Source of the DNA: Alkalimonas delamerensis
GTDB lineage: Bacteria; Pseudomonadota; Gammaproteobacteria; Enterobacterales; Alteromonadaceae
Assembly (NCBI RefSeq): GCF_030717955.1
Contig: NZ_JAUZVY010000005.1
Coordinates: 1-64,000, forward strand
Length of the DNA: 64,000 nucleotides
Reading direction: 5' to 3'
The notes beneath the pieces were generated by a model. The model was not told where the DNA came from and did no database searches. It saw only the letters and a program-made list of their open reading frames with translations. How positions within the stretch are numbered: the stretch's first letter is position 1; each line of letters starts with the position of its first letter. Shown piece by piece: positions 51,154-60,107 of the stretch. Position numbers and translations under genes: made by a program.

Positions 51154-51179
51154 AAAACCCCGTTTTACGGGGTTTTTTA
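51154..51179. terminator. Strong terminator after the CCFLC peptide gene
   Basis: AAAACCCCGT pairs with ACGGGGTTTT around a 3-base loop, followed by TTTTTTA on the plus strand. It may also stop smrA transcription from the right. Confidence 0.88.
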
Positions 51180-51194
51180 TTGAAAATGAGATGG

Positions 51195-51776
51195 TTAGAG
51201 TCGCTTGCTGTGACGCTCGCGGTTGTCTCTTTTCTGTTGCTGGTTTTTTTGCAGCAGCACGTAGCTGGCCGCATAGCCGCCATGATGGCGCTGAGCTGTA
51301 TGACAGGCCAGCACTGCTGGGATCTGGCTGATCCATTTGGCGCAATAACTTTTCAGAATCGCTGGGTGAGGTTTGCTGTTGCGGCCGGTGCCGTGATGGA
51401 TCAGTAAAGTGCGAATGCCGCGTTGGTGGCAGTCCTGAATAAAGTCAAACAGCTGCTTACGGGCTTCCTGCAAATTTTTACCAAGCAAATTCAGGGTTGC
51501 ATCCAGTTGGTACTTGCCCAGCCGCAAATTACGATAGACGCCTTCCTGAACACCGTCTTTTTTGTAGTCAATCAGATCATCGGGCTTGAGCAAGTCGACA
51601 TACTCGGTGCTCAAATAGTTCGGATCAAACTCCATCGCCTGTTCGGCGGCTTCACGGCGAGCCAGTTGCGCCAGACTGGGTTGAAAATCCCCTGTCTCTG
51701 GCGCAATTTCGTTGTGTGTTAAAGGCCGGACATCGGCCATTTCTTTCAGAAAGTCATTCAGTTCGTCACTAGACAC
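51195..51776 (-). CDS. smrA: SmrA-type Smr domain DNA endonuclease
   Basis: A protein of 193 residues. The Smr core is LDATLNLLGKNLQEARKQLFDFIQDCHQRGIRTLLIHHGTGRNSKPHPAILKSYCAKWISQ, with the LDLHG-like motif replaced by LDATLNL and HHGTGRN as the catalytic turn, then HHGGYAASYVLL. The N-terminal EMADVRPL and LIDYKKDGVQEGVYRNLRLGKY match E. coli YdaL/SmrA. It nicks branched DNA in related proteins. Confidence 0.88.
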   Translation of the reverse strand: MSSDELNDFLKEMADVRPLTHNEIAPETGDFQPSLAQLARREAAEQAMEFDPNYLSTEYVDLLKPDDLIDYKKDGVQEGVYRNLRLGKYQLDATLNLLGKNLQEARKQLFDFIQDCHQRGIRTLLIHHGTGRNSKPHPAILKSYCAKWISQIPAVLACHTAQRHHGGYAASYVLLQKNQQQKRDNRERHSKRL

Positions 51777-51835
51777 AACCAGAACCGTTTATGCAATTGA
51801 CCATGGCTCTAGTATACGTTGTTCTTTGCCGAACG

Positions 51836-52171
51836 TCATGCGGCGGAGACGGCATCCGGGTTGGTTCGGGCGGAAACTAAAGACACAGCTTCTTCGGCCG
51901 GAGACTGCTCAACATCCACTGCCTGCGCTAACAGCTGATTGGTTTTATGCCGTTGCCAGGCAAATAAACCCAGGTAGTAGGCATTGATCAGCAGTACCAG
52001 AAAGTTGGAGATCACCCCTTGCGGGATGGCAATAAACAGGTAGTAGACAAACATCAGTGCACAGCCAACCAGAGTCGCCAGCCGAAGCCAGAACACATCT
52101 TTAATAAAAAAAGCACCAATGCAGATTGCCAGACCAATCCAGCTAATTACATCGTACACCATGGCTTCCAT
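51836..52171 (-). CDS. YgjV-like inner membrane protein
   Basis: A protein of 111 residues with three hydrophobic helices (VISWIGLAICIGAFFI, LRLATLVGCALMFVYYLFIA, VISNFLVLLINAYYLGLF) and a soluble C-terminal tail. It resembles the Imp-YgjV family. AGGAG lies 6 bases before the ATG. Function is unknown. Confidence 0.65.
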   Translation of the reverse strand: MEAMVYDVISWIGLAICIGAFFIKDVFWLRLATLVGCALMFVYYLFIAIPQGVISNFLVLLINAYYLGLFAWQRHKTNQLLAQAVDVEQSPAEEAVSLVSARTNPDAVSAA

Positions 52172-52302
52172 CAGCGACTCCTGTTTGCCCTATTAATGGC
52201 GCGCATTATCTGAGCAACTGGGGGTTCCATCAACTGAGTAATTTTGCATTTTTTTGATTAGTTAAACTAATGATTTGGTGTGCTGAATAAAGGCCAGCTT
52301 TC

Positions 52303-52331
52303 TTGCCGGGGATGGTCGTTTTTGCTACAAT
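52303..52331 (+). promoter_or_regulatory. Sigma70 promoter of the receiver-domain gene
   Basis: TTGCCG at 52303-52308 and TACAAT at 52326-52331 are 17 bp apart, with TGC in front of the -10 (an extended -10). It precedes the start codon by 40 bases. Confidence 0.75.
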
Positions 52332-52371
52332 TCTCAGGCAATGGATCTACAGCCAAAGGATAGGATAACGG

Positions 52372-52743
52372 ATGAGCCAATCAACACTGCGGGTTTTAAT
52401 TGTCGATGATGTCGCTGCCGTACGCAGTTATCTGAAACAGATTCTAATTGGCTTGGGCATCCCTGATGTGACTGAAGCTGCCGATGGCGTTGAAGCCGTA
52501 TCCCTGTACCAGAGGTTGCAACCGCAGCTGGTTTTTTTAGACATTCAACTGCCAGATATCAACGGTAAAGAATTGTTACGCCAGTTTAAATCCATCAATG
52601 GTCAAAGTCAGGTGGTGATGGTGTCTGCTTACTCCAGCGTTGAAAACCTCCGTGACAGCATCGCAGCAGGCGCCAACGGCTTTGTGGTGAAGCCATTTTC
52701 AGTACAGCGTATCACCCATTTGATACAACCTTATCTGAACTGA
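52372..52743 (+). CDS. CheY-like single-domain response regulator
   Basis: A receiver domain of 123 residues with nothing attached. Acidic pocket VDD (residues 11-13), phosphorylated Asp57 in LVFLDIQLPDINGKE, Ser/Thr switch in VMVSAYS, and Lys in VVKPFS are all in place. No kinase or chemotaxis gene is nearby. It likely acts by protein-protein contact. The gene has its own promoter. Confidence 0.92.
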   Translation: MSQSTLRVLIVDDVAAVRSYLKQILIGLGIPDVTEAADGVEAVSLYQRLQPQLVFLDIQLPDINGKELLRQFKSINGQSQVVMVSAYSSVENLRDSIAAGANGFVVKPFSVQRITHLIQPYLN

Positions 52744-52863
52744 ATTAACACTTATCGCATTTTATCCATACTTCAAGTAACATTATGTAAAATTGTCAGC
52801 GTTGGACTTGTGAACTTCACGAAGACGGGTGATAATGAGCCGTCTAGACATGTGGGTGTAAAA

Positions 52864-53163
52864 ATGACTATGAATTTACAAGAAATGCGGAAAAACTCTG
52901 CCAAGGCCGCCAAACTTCTGAAAGCGATCGCCAATGAACGCCGTTTGCTGATCCTTTGCTATTTACTGGAAGGTGAAATGTCGGTTGGCGAGATGAATGA
53001 GCGGTTAGAGCTCAGCCAGTCTGCGCTGTCGCAACATTTGGCGCTGTTACGGCGCAATCAGTTGGTGAAAACCCGCAAAGAAGCGCAAACCGTGTATTAC
53101 CGCATCGAGAGCGATGAGGTCAAAGCGGTGATGAAAGTACTGCACGATCTGTATTGCGCTTAA
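52864..53163 (+). CDS. ArsR family repressor of the BigR/SqrR/YgaV persulfide-sensing type
   Basis: A protein of 99 residues with a winged helix: LLKAIANERRLLILCYLLEGEMSVGEMNERLELSQSALSQHLALLRRNQLV. Cys32 in RLLILCYL and Cys98 in LHDLYCA sit where BigR, SqrR and YgaV carry the two cysteines that form a di- or tetrasulfide bridge. The TRKEAQTVYYRI beta-hairpin is also shared. A role in sensing sulfide or persulfide is inferred from this. No sulfur gene lies next to it. The start at 52864 is chosen for GGGTG upstream; the frame opens earlier. Confidence 0.88.
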   Translation: MTMNLQEMRKNSAKAAKLLKAIANERRLLILCYLLEGEMSVGEMNERLELSQSALSQHLALLRRNQLVKTRKEAQTVYYRIESDEVKAVMKVLHDLYCA

Positions 53164-53213
53164 GTTGCAAATGCCATGGCAGTGTCTTCGCCATGGCAAA
53201 AAAAGACACAAAA

Positions 53214-53235
53214 AAACCGGCTAAAAAGCCGGTTT
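53214..53235. terminator. Bidirectional terminator between arsR-type gene and rpsT
   Basis: AAACCGGCT pairs with AGCCGGTTT around AAAA, with A/T runs on both sides. It ends rpsT (minus strand), and possibly the convergent arsR-type gene. Confidence 0.88.
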
Positions 53236-53251
53236 CTTGTATCTGCAACGG

Positions 53252-53521
53252 TTAGGCTGCAGACAAGCCCTTCACGTGGGCATTCAGGCGCGACTTATGG
53301 CGAGCAGCTTTGTTCTTATGGATCAGACCTTTGTCTGCCATACGATCCAAAACAGGGACCATTTTCTTGAACGCATCCTGAGCAGCAGTGGCATCATTTA
53401 CCAAAACAGCTGCATAGGTTTTTTTGATGAAAGTACGCATCATAGAACGCTGGCTGGCATTATGCTTACGGCGTTTTTCAGACTGAATTGCGCGCTTCTT
53501 AGCAGACTTGATGTTAGCCAA
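53252..53521 (-). CDS. rpsT: 30S ribosomal protein S20
   Basis: A protein of 89 residues with a highly basic N-terminal helix (MANIKSAKKRAIQSEKRRKHN), IKKTYAAV, and the C-terminal GLIHKNKAARHKSRLNAHVKGL. All parts match bacterial S20. It is divergent from murJ, the order also found in E. coli (rpsT near ribF-ileS). Confidence 0.99.
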   Translation of the reverse strand: MANIKSAKKRAIQSEKRRKHNASQRSMMRTFIKKTYAAVLVNDATAAQDAFKKMVPVLDRMADKGLIHKNKAARHKSRLNAHVKGLSAA

Positions 53522-53732
53522 GGTAACACTCCTAAAACTAGATAAACCGGACTCTTTAAAGGCCGCATAATATGCCTACTTTACCAGCGCTTGTCAAATG
53601 ATTTATCTGCTAACCCGAAGGTTCAGATGTCGGTACTGTGACTTTGGCAAATTTAGTGCTGGTATTTGCATGCAGCTAGAGGCGAAAATAATGCGCACTA
53701 CCAGACATCATTTCAAACATTGAGGTTCGTGG

Positions 53733-55292
53733 GTGGCAGAAAAGTTATTAAAGTCAGGCATCATTGTTAGCAGCATGACCCTGATCTCCAGGGTGCTCGG
53801 GCTGATCCGGGATGTAGTGATCGCCGCCTTTGTCGGAGCAGGCGCTGCGGCCGATGCCTTTTTCTTTGCCAACCGCATTCCTAATTTTTTGCGCCGGCTT
53901 TTTGCCGAAGGTGCTTTTGCGCAGGCTTTTGTGCCGGTACTTAGTGAGGTAAAAGAGAAGCATGGCGATGACGCCGTGCGCGCTTTGGTGGCAAGGGCTG
54001 CTGGTACTCTGGGCGTCATTTTGTTGTTGGTGACCCTGTTTGGGGTGGTGGCATCGCCTTTGGTGGCCATGCTGTTTGGTATGGGCTGGTTTATTGAATG
54101 GTTGCAAGGTGGGCCGGATGCCGAGCGTTTTGAGCTGGCCAGCTTGATGCTTAAGATTACCTTTCCTTATTTGTTTTTTGTCAGCCTGGTGGCGTTATCC
54201 GGCGCTGTGCTGAATACCTACAACAAATTTGCTGTGGCGGCTTTTACCCCGGTGTTTTTAAATATTGCCATCATTCTGGCCGCTGTCTATGCCTCCGACT
54301 GGTTTGCTGAGCCTGCTTTAGCGCTGGCCTGGGGCGTGTTTTTGGGTGGCCTGGTGCAATTGCTGTTTCAATTGCCTTTTTTGGTCAAAGCCAAAGTGCT
54401 GGTCAAGCCGCGTTGGGGCTGGCACGACCCGGGGGTGGTGAAAATTCGTACCTTGATGATCCCGGCAATGTTTGGTGTCTCTGTCAGTCAAATCAACTTG
54501 TTGTTGGATACCGTTATCGCCTCATTTTTGTTAACCGGTGCCGTCAGTTGGCTCTATTACTCCGACCGGCTGCTGGAGTTTCCTCTGGGTCTGTTTGGTA
54601 TTGCCATTGCAACGGTGATCCTGCCCACCTTGTCACGGATGCATGCCAAAGCCAGTGTCGAAGAGTTCAAAGCCACCCTGGATTGGGCACTGCGCTTTAT
54701 TGCCCTGTTTGGGTTTCCGGCGATGGCTGCGCTGATGGTGTTGGGCAAGCCCATTATTGCGGTGCTCTTTATGCGGGGGGAGTTTACCGAGCTGGACGTT
54801 GAGCGCGTCTCCTACAGCCTGTTTGCCTATGCCTGTGGCTTATTCAGCTTTATGCTGATTAAAATTCTGGCCCCCGCCTACTACGCCAGACAGGATATGA
54901 AAACGCCAGTACGCATTGGCATCATTGCCATGGTGGCCAATATGGGGCTGAACTTACTGCTGGCGCCTTTTTTAAGTTATGTCGGCCTGGCATTGGCAAC
55001 GGCATTGTCGGCGACCCTGAATGCCTTCTTACTGTATCGGGGGCTCAAAGCTATTGGGGTTTATCAGCTGACCGGCTACAGCGGCTGGTTTGTGCTGCGT
55101 GTGCTGGCAGCCAGCCTGGGGATGGCCATGGTACTGCTGTGGTGGTTGCCGGACATGGCGTACTGGTACCAGCAAAGTACCGGCTGGCAGCTGCAGCAAT
55201 TGCTACTGAGTTGCAGCCTTGGCGCAGCAGGCTATTTTGCCTTGCTGGTCTTGCTGGGCGGACGTCCTGCTCATCTGCGGCGAACCAGATGA
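53733..55292 (+). CDS. murJ: Lipid II flippase MurJ
   Basis: A membrane protein of 519 residues with about 14 helices of the MOP superfamily; it flips lipid II for peptidoglycan synthesis. SSMTLISRVLGLIRDVVIAAFVGAG, FFFANRIPNFLRRLFAEGAFAQAFVPVLSE and YYSDRLLEFPLGLFGIAIATVILPTLSRMHA are MurJ signatures. The start is GTG with GAGG 7 bases upstream. The next gene, ribF, begins within 75 bases. Confidence 0.98.
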   Translation: MAEKLLKSGIIVSSMTLISRVLGLIRDVVIAAFVGAGAAADAFFFANRIPNFLRRLFAEGAFAQAFVPVLSEVKEKHGDDAVRALVARAAGTLGVILLLVTLFGVVASPLVAMLFGMGWFIEWLQGGPDAERFELASLMLKITFPYLFFVSLVALSGAVLNTYNKFAVAAFTPVFLNIAIILAAVYASDWFAEPALALAWGVFLGGLVQLLFQLPFLVKAKVLVKPRWGWHDPGVVKIRTLMIPAMFGVSVSQINLLLDTVIASFLLTGAVSWLYYSDRLLEFPLGLFGIAIATVILPTLSRMHAKASVEEFKATLDWALRFIALFGFPAMAALMVLGKPIIAVLFMRGEFTELDVERVSYSLFAYACGLFSFMLIKILAPAYYARQDMKTPVRIGIIAMVANMGLNLLLAPFLSYVGLALATALSATLNAFLLYRGLKAIGVYQLTGYSGWFVLRVLAASLGMAMVLLWWLPDMAYWYQQSTGWQLQQLLLSCSLGAAGYFALLVLLGGRPAHLRRTR

Positions 55293-55365
55293 AATACCCA
55301 AGATTAACAGGTATAATCGCCTGCTTGTTGCACCTGGGTGCGGGTTAGAGCGTTTTAAGGCAGGC

Positions 55366-56319
55366 ATGGAGTTTATTCGCGGCTTACACAACATCAAAGC
55401 AGAGCATCGTGGCTGTGTACTGACCATTGGTAATTTTGATGGCGTGCACCTGGGCCATCAGGCGGTGTTGCACCAGTTGCTGACGGTGGCAAAAGACCGG
55501 CAGTTGCCTTCCTGCGTGATGGTGTTTGAGCCCCAACCGTTGGAGCTTTTTGCGCCAGATAAAGCGCCTGCCAGGATCAGCCGTTTACGCGAAAAGTACC
55601 TCGAACTGGCCAAGCTGGGGGTGGATCGCTTGTTGTGCGTCAACTTCAATCAGCGCTTTGCCGATTTGGCGCCAGACTACTTTGTGGAGCAGCTGCTGCT
55701 CAGGCAATTGGGGGTGCAGCATCTGATTGTTGGGGATGATTTTTGCTTTGGCAAGAACCGGGCCGGCAACTTTGCCTTGCTGCAGCAAGAGGCAGTTCGT
55801 TTTAAGTTTGGCTTAACCCCAACGGCCAGCCTGAAACAGCAGACGCAGCGTATCAGCAGCACGGCGATACGGCAGGCCTTGGCAGCCGATGATTTGCCGC
55901 TAGCACACTCCATGCTCGGACGGCCATTCTCCCTGACCGGCAAGGTGCGGCATGGCCGCAGATTAGGGCGGCAGCTGGGGTTTCCAACCGCCAATGTCTG
56001 GTTGTATCGTAAGAAGCTGCCGGTGCACGGGGTTTATGCGATTGAAGCCGATACGGTGTTTGGGCGCTTTCAGGGCGTTGCCAACATCGGCTCCCGCCCG
56101 ACAGTATCCGGTAAAACGGAGCAGCTCGAAGCCCATTTATTTGATTTTGAAGGAGACTTGTATGGCAGCCAGATTGAGGTCTTGCTGCGTCACAAGCTCC
56201 GGGATGAACAAAGCTTTGCTTCGGTCGACGCTTTGCAGCAACAAATACAGCGGGATGCAGCCGCAGCCCGCCATTACTTTCAGTCGTCAGCCTCTGCGCA
56301 GGTTGCCACCAATCAATAA
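55366..56319 (+). CDS. ribF: Bifunctional riboflavin kinase / FAD synthetase
   Basis: A protein of 317 residues making FMN and FAD. The N-terminal nucleotidyl transferase has TIGNFDGVHLGHQAVL (the HxGH motif) and ISSTAIRQAL. The C-terminal kinase has GKVRHGRRLGRQLGFPTANVWL and VANIGSRPTV. The ATG at 55366 has AAGG just upstream and gives the family length; a frame open upstream into murJ is not used. Confidence 0.97.
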   Translation: MEFIRGLHNIKAEHRGCVLTIGNFDGVHLGHQAVLHQLLTVAKDRQLPSCVMVFEPQPLELFAPDKAPARISRLREKYLELAKLGVDRLLCVNFNQRFADLAPDYFVEQLLLRQLGVQHLIVGDDFCFGKNRAGNFALLQQEAVRFKFGLTPTASLKQQTQRISSTAIRQALAADDLPLAHSMLGRPFSLTGKVRHGRRLGRQLGFPTANVWLYRKKLPVHGVYAIEADTVFGRFQGVANIGSRPTVSGKTEQLEAHLFDFEGDLYGSQIEVLLRHKLRDEQSFASVDALQQQIQRDAAAARHYFQSSASAQVATNQ

Positions 56320-56339
56320 CGATGACGGACTAACAACGG

Positions 56340-59171
56340 ATGAGTGACTACAAGCATACCCTGAACCTGCCGGCAACCGAGTTTGCCATGCGTGGCAATT
56401 TAGCGCAGCGGGAGCCAGCCATGCTGGCCGAGTGGCAACAGCATGGACTCTACCAACAAATTCGCGCCGCCAAAGCGGGCAAGCGGCAATTTATTTTGCA
56501 CGATGGCCCTCCCTACGCCAACGGCAGCATCCACATTGGCCATGCCGTCAATAAAATTCTGAAAGACATGATCATCAAAGCCAAGACTTTGTCGGACTAT
56601 GATGCGCCTTACATTCCTGGCTGGGATTGCCATGGCTTGCCGATTGAATTGGTGGTGGAAAAGAAATACGGCAAACCGGGTGTGAAGTTAAGCGATGCCG
56701 AGTTTCGGCAAAAATGCCGGGAGTATGCCGCCTCGCAAATTGAAGCGCAAAAGGTCGATTTTGTCCGCTTGGGCGTGCTGGGCGATTGGGACAACCCCTA
56801 TCGAACCATGGATTATGATTTTGAAGCCAACATTATTCGCTCGCTGAGCAAAATCATCGACAATGGCCATTTGCAGCAAGGCTTTAAGCCGGTGCACTGG
56901 TGTACCGACTGTGGTTCTGCATTGGCCGAAGCGGAAGTGGAATACCAGGACAAAACCTCACCTTCCATTGATGTGCGCTTTAAGCTGGTGGATGAGGCGG
57001 TGGTGGATCGTTTTGACCACCCCGAAGCGCATCGAGGGCAGGGACCGGTGTCGGTGGTGATCTGGACCACCACCCCCTGGACATTGCCAGCCAACCGCGC
57101 GGTAGCGGTGCATGCGGATTTGAGCTACAGCCTGGTGCAGGTGGAGCAGGGCGAGCATGGCCCGGAGCGCTTGATTGTGGCTACCGATCTGGTCACCGAT
57201 GTGATGGCCCGCGCCGGTATTGAGCATTACCACGCACTGGGCTTTTGCCAGGGCAAGCAGCTGGAGCAGGTGGCCTTAAAACATCCATTCTACGATTTTG
57301 AGGTGCCGGTCATTTTGGGCGAGCACGTCACCACCGACTCCGGTACCGGCTGTGTGCATACCGCGCCTGGCCATGGTCAGGAAGACTTTGTGGTGGGGCA
57401 GCAGTATGGTCTTGAAGTGGCCAACCCGGTTGGCGCCAATGGCGTTTACCTGCCCGACACCCCGCTGTTTGCCGGCCAACATGTATTCAAAGCCAACGAT
57501 TCGGTGGTGGAGGTGCTCAAAAAGCGGCAGGCGCTGTTGGTGCATAAGGCTTACCAACACAGCTACCCGCACTGCTGGCGCCACAAAACGCCGATTATTT
57601 TCCGTGCGACGCCGCAGTGGTTTATCAGCATGGAGCAGCAAGGGCTGCGCGCAACCTCGTTGCAAGAAATTGTCAACACCCGCTGGGTACCGGATTGGGG
57701 CCAGAGCCGGATTGAGAAAATGGTGGCGGGCCGGCCAGACTGGTGTATTTCGCGTCAGCGCACCTGGGGCGTACCGATTGCACTCTTTGTTGATAAAGAC
57801 ACCGGCGCCTTGCATCCCAATACAAAAGACTTGATGGAGCAAGTGGCGCAAAAAGTCGAGCAGCATGGCATTCAGGCCTGGTTTGATTTAAAACCGGAAG
57901 AATTGCTAAGCGCCGAGGAGGCCAGTCGCTACGTTAAAGTGAAGGATACGCTGGATGTCTGGTTTGACTCGGGCGTGACTCATGCCTGTGTGGTGGATGC
58001 CCGGGCGGAGTTTCAGGGCGCGACTCAGGCCGACTTGTACCTGGAAGGCTCGGATCAGCACCGGGGCTGGTTTATGTCATCCTTGATGACCGGCATCGGC
58101 ATCAAGAACCATGCACCTTACAAACAGGTGCTGACTCATGGCTTTACCGTCGATGGTCAGGGCCGGAAAATGTCCAAATCCCTTGGCAATGTGGTGTCCC
58201 CGCAACAGGTGATGAACAAGCTGGGAGCGGATATTTTGCGGTTGTGGGTGGCGACTGCCGATTACACCTCGGAAATGACGGTGTCGGATGAAATCTTAAA
58301 CCGTGCCGCCGACAAGTACCGCCGTATCCGCAACACAGCGCGCTTCTTACTGGCCAACCTGAATGGCTTTGATCCGGCGCAGGATCAATTGCCGTTTAGC
58401 GAGCTGGTTGAACTGGATCTGTGGGTGGTGAATCGGGCGGCTCAATTGCAGGCGGAGATCATCGAGGCTTACAACCATTACCAGTTCCACCAGGTCAGTC
58501 AGAAACTGATGAACTTCTGTACCATTGAGCTGGGCAGCTTCTATCTGGATGTGATTAAAGATCGGCAGTACACCGCCAAAGCGGACAGTCAGGCCCGCCG
58601 CTCTTGCCAGACCGCGATGTACCACATTGTGCAGGCGCTGGTGCGTTGGATGGCGCCCATCATGAGCTTCACCGCGCAGGAAATCTGGCAGCAGTTGCCG
58701 GGCCAGCCGCAACCCTATGTCTTTATGGATGTCTGGTACCCCGGGCTTGCTTCGGTACCTGCCGGTCGTTTTGACAATGCTTTCTGGCAACAACTGCTGT
58801 TGGTGCGGGACGAAGTGAACCGGGTGCTGGAAAAAGCCCGTAAGCAAGAGCTGATTGGGGCTTCACTGCAAGCTGAGGTGACCTTATTTGCCGATGCTGA
58901 ATTGGCGGCACAGTTGAAAAAGTTGCAAGATGAGCTGCGTTTCGTGTTAATCACCAGTACCGCCACTGTCAGCAGCGAAGCGGCACCAGCCGAAGCTGAA
59001 GCCACTGAAATTTCAGGTTTAAAGGTGTTGGTGCAAGCCAGCAGTGCGGTGAAGTGTGAACGCTGCTGGCACTACCGGCATGATGTCGGTGCCGATGACG
59101 CCCATCCGACCATTTGCTTGCGCTGTGTTGACAACGTCAGTGGCGCCGGCGAGCAGCGGGAGTTTGCCTGA
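56340..59171 (+). CDS. ileS: Isoleucine--tRNA ligase
   Basis: A class I synthetase of 943 residues. The HIGH motif is in PPYANGSIHIGHAVNKILKD; the KMSKS motif is in GRKMSKSLGNVVSP. The CP1 editing domain contains TTTPWTLPANRAVAV. The C-terminal zinc ribbon has CERCWHYR and CLRCVDN. It overlaps lspA by one base and lies 20 bases after ribF. Confidence 0.99.
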   Translation: MSDYKHTLNLPATEFAMRGNLAQREPAMLAEWQQHGLYQQIRAAKAGKRQFILHDGPPYANGSIHIGHAVNKILKDMIIKAKTLSDYDAPYIPGWDCHGLPIELVVEKKYGKPGVKLSDAEFRQKCREYAASQIEAQKVDFVRLGVLGDWDNPYRTMDYDFEANIIRSLSKIIDNGHLQQGFKPVHWCTDCGSALAEAEVEYQDKTSPSIDVRFKLVDEAVVDRFDHPEAHRGQGPVSVVIWTTTPWTLPANRAVAVHADLSYSLVQVEQGEHGPERLIVATDLVTDVMARAGIEHYHALGFCQGKQLEQVALKHPFYDFEVPVILGEHVTTDSGTGCVHTAPGHGQEDFVVGQQYGLEVANPVGANGVYLPDTPLFAGQHVFKANDSVVEVLKKRQALLVHKAYQHSYPHCWRHKTPIIFRATPQWFISMEQQGLRATSLQEIVNTRWVPDWGQSRIEKMVAGRPDWCISRQRTWGVPIALFVDKDTGALHPNTKDLMEQVAQKVEQHGIQAWFDLKPEELLSAEEASRYVKVKDTLDVWFDSGVTHACVVDARAEFQGATQADLYLEGSDQHRGWFMSSLMTGIGIKNHAPYKQVLTHGFTVDGQGRKMSKSLGNVVSPQQVMNKLGADILRLWVATADYTSEMTVSDEILNRAADKYRRIRNTARFLLANLNGFDPAQDQLPFSELVELDLWVVNRAAQLQAEIIEAYNHYQFHQVSQKLMNFCTIELGSFYLDVIKDRQYTAKADSQARRSCQTAMYHIVQALVRWMAPIMSFTAQEIWQQLPGQPQPYVFMDVWYPGLASVPAGRFDNAFWQQLLLVRDEVNRVLEKARKQELIGASLQAEVTLFADAELAAQLKKLQDELRFVLITSTATVSSEAAPAEAEATEISGLKVLVQASSAVKCERCWHYRHDVGADDAHPTICLRCVDNVSGAGEQREFA

Positions 59172-59683
59172 TGCGGTTGTTTCAACAAAGCGGCTGGGCT
59201 TTCTGGTGGCTGGCACTGCTGGTGCTGGTGCTGGATCAAGTCACCAAGCAGTGGGTGCACCGCAGCATGGCGTTGTACGATTCGATCCAGCTGCTGCCGT
59301 TTTTTAACCTGACCTATGTCCGCAACCCTGGTGCCGCTTTTTCGTTTTTGAGCGATGCCGGCGGTTGGCAGCGCTGGTTTTTCACCGTGGTGGCGGTGGT
59401 CATCATAACCGTACTCAGTGTCTGGCTCAGCCGGCTGGCGCCCAAAGCCAGCAAGCTGACGCTGGGGTTAAGCCTGATTATTGGCGGCGCTGTTGGCAAT
59501 TTGATCGACCGGCTTTGGCATGGCTATGTCATCGACTTTTTTCATCTTTATTATCAAAACTGGCACTATCCTGCCTTTAACATTGCCGACTCGGCCATCG
59601 TGATCGGGGCCGGTTTGTTGATCTGGGACAGTTTCAGCCATCAGGAGCAGGGCAATGACCACGCCAAATCCCGCAAATCTTAG
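59171..59683 (+). CDS. lspA: Lipoprotein signal peptidase
   Basis: An inner-membrane aspartyl peptidase of 170 residues, about four helices. The catalytic Asp pair is in NLIDRLWHGYVIDF and AFNIADSAI; NPGAAFSF is family-typical. It cuts prolipoproteins such as those in this window. Confidence 0.98.
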   Translation: MRLFQQSGWAFWWLALLVLVLDQVTKQWVHRSMALYDSIQLLPFFNLTYVRNPGAAFSFLSDAGGWQRWFFTVVAVVIITVLSVWLSRLAPKASKLTLGLSLIIGGAVGNLIDRLWHGYVIDFFHLYYQNWHYPAFNIADSAIVIGAGLLIWDSFSHQEQGNDHAKSRKS

Positions 59684-60107
59684 TATTGGGCCCGCCAGCA
59701 TTGTGACCTGTCACATCGATATTACCTTGTCCGATGGCAGCGCTGCGGAAAGCACCCGGGTGCACAACAAGCCAGCCCGCATAACCATGGGCGACAGCAG
59801 TGTATCCCCCGCGTTTGAAGCGCAGTTGTTGGGCAAAGTGGCAGGCGATAAGCTGAACTTTACCCTGGCTCCTGAGGATGCCTATGGTCAGCCCAATCCG
59901 GACAATATTTATTATTTGGATCGCAGCAAGTTCAGCAGCGACAGCCCGGCGGAAGTTGGCATGATCATTGGTTTTACCATGCCGGATGGTTCGGAATTGC
60001 CGGGCTTGATCCGAGAGGTCGCGGGCCAGTCGGTCACCGTCGACTTTAACCACCCGCTGGCTGGTCAAACCCTGACCTTTCAGCTGGAAATTCTGGAGGT
60101 GCAGTAA
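59655..60107 (+). CDS. fkpB: FKBP-type peptidyl-prolyl isomerase, SlpA-like
   Basis: A protein of 150 residues of the SlyD/SlpA type. DGSAAESTR, SPAFEAQLLGKVAGDKLNFTLAPEDAYGQPNPDNIYYLDRSKF and FNHPLAGQTLTFQLEILEV are typical. The 29-base overlap with lspA is large and suggests coupling. The lspA-fkpB-ispH order is conserved in gammaproteobacteria. Confidence 0.95.
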   Translation: MTTPNPANLSIGPASIVTCHIDITLSDGSAAESTRVHNKPARITMGDSSVSPAFEAQLLGKVAGDKLNFTLAPEDAYGQPNPDNIYYLDRSKFSSDSPAEVGMIIGFTMPDGSELPGLIREVAGQSVTVDFNHPLAGQTLTFQLEILEVQ

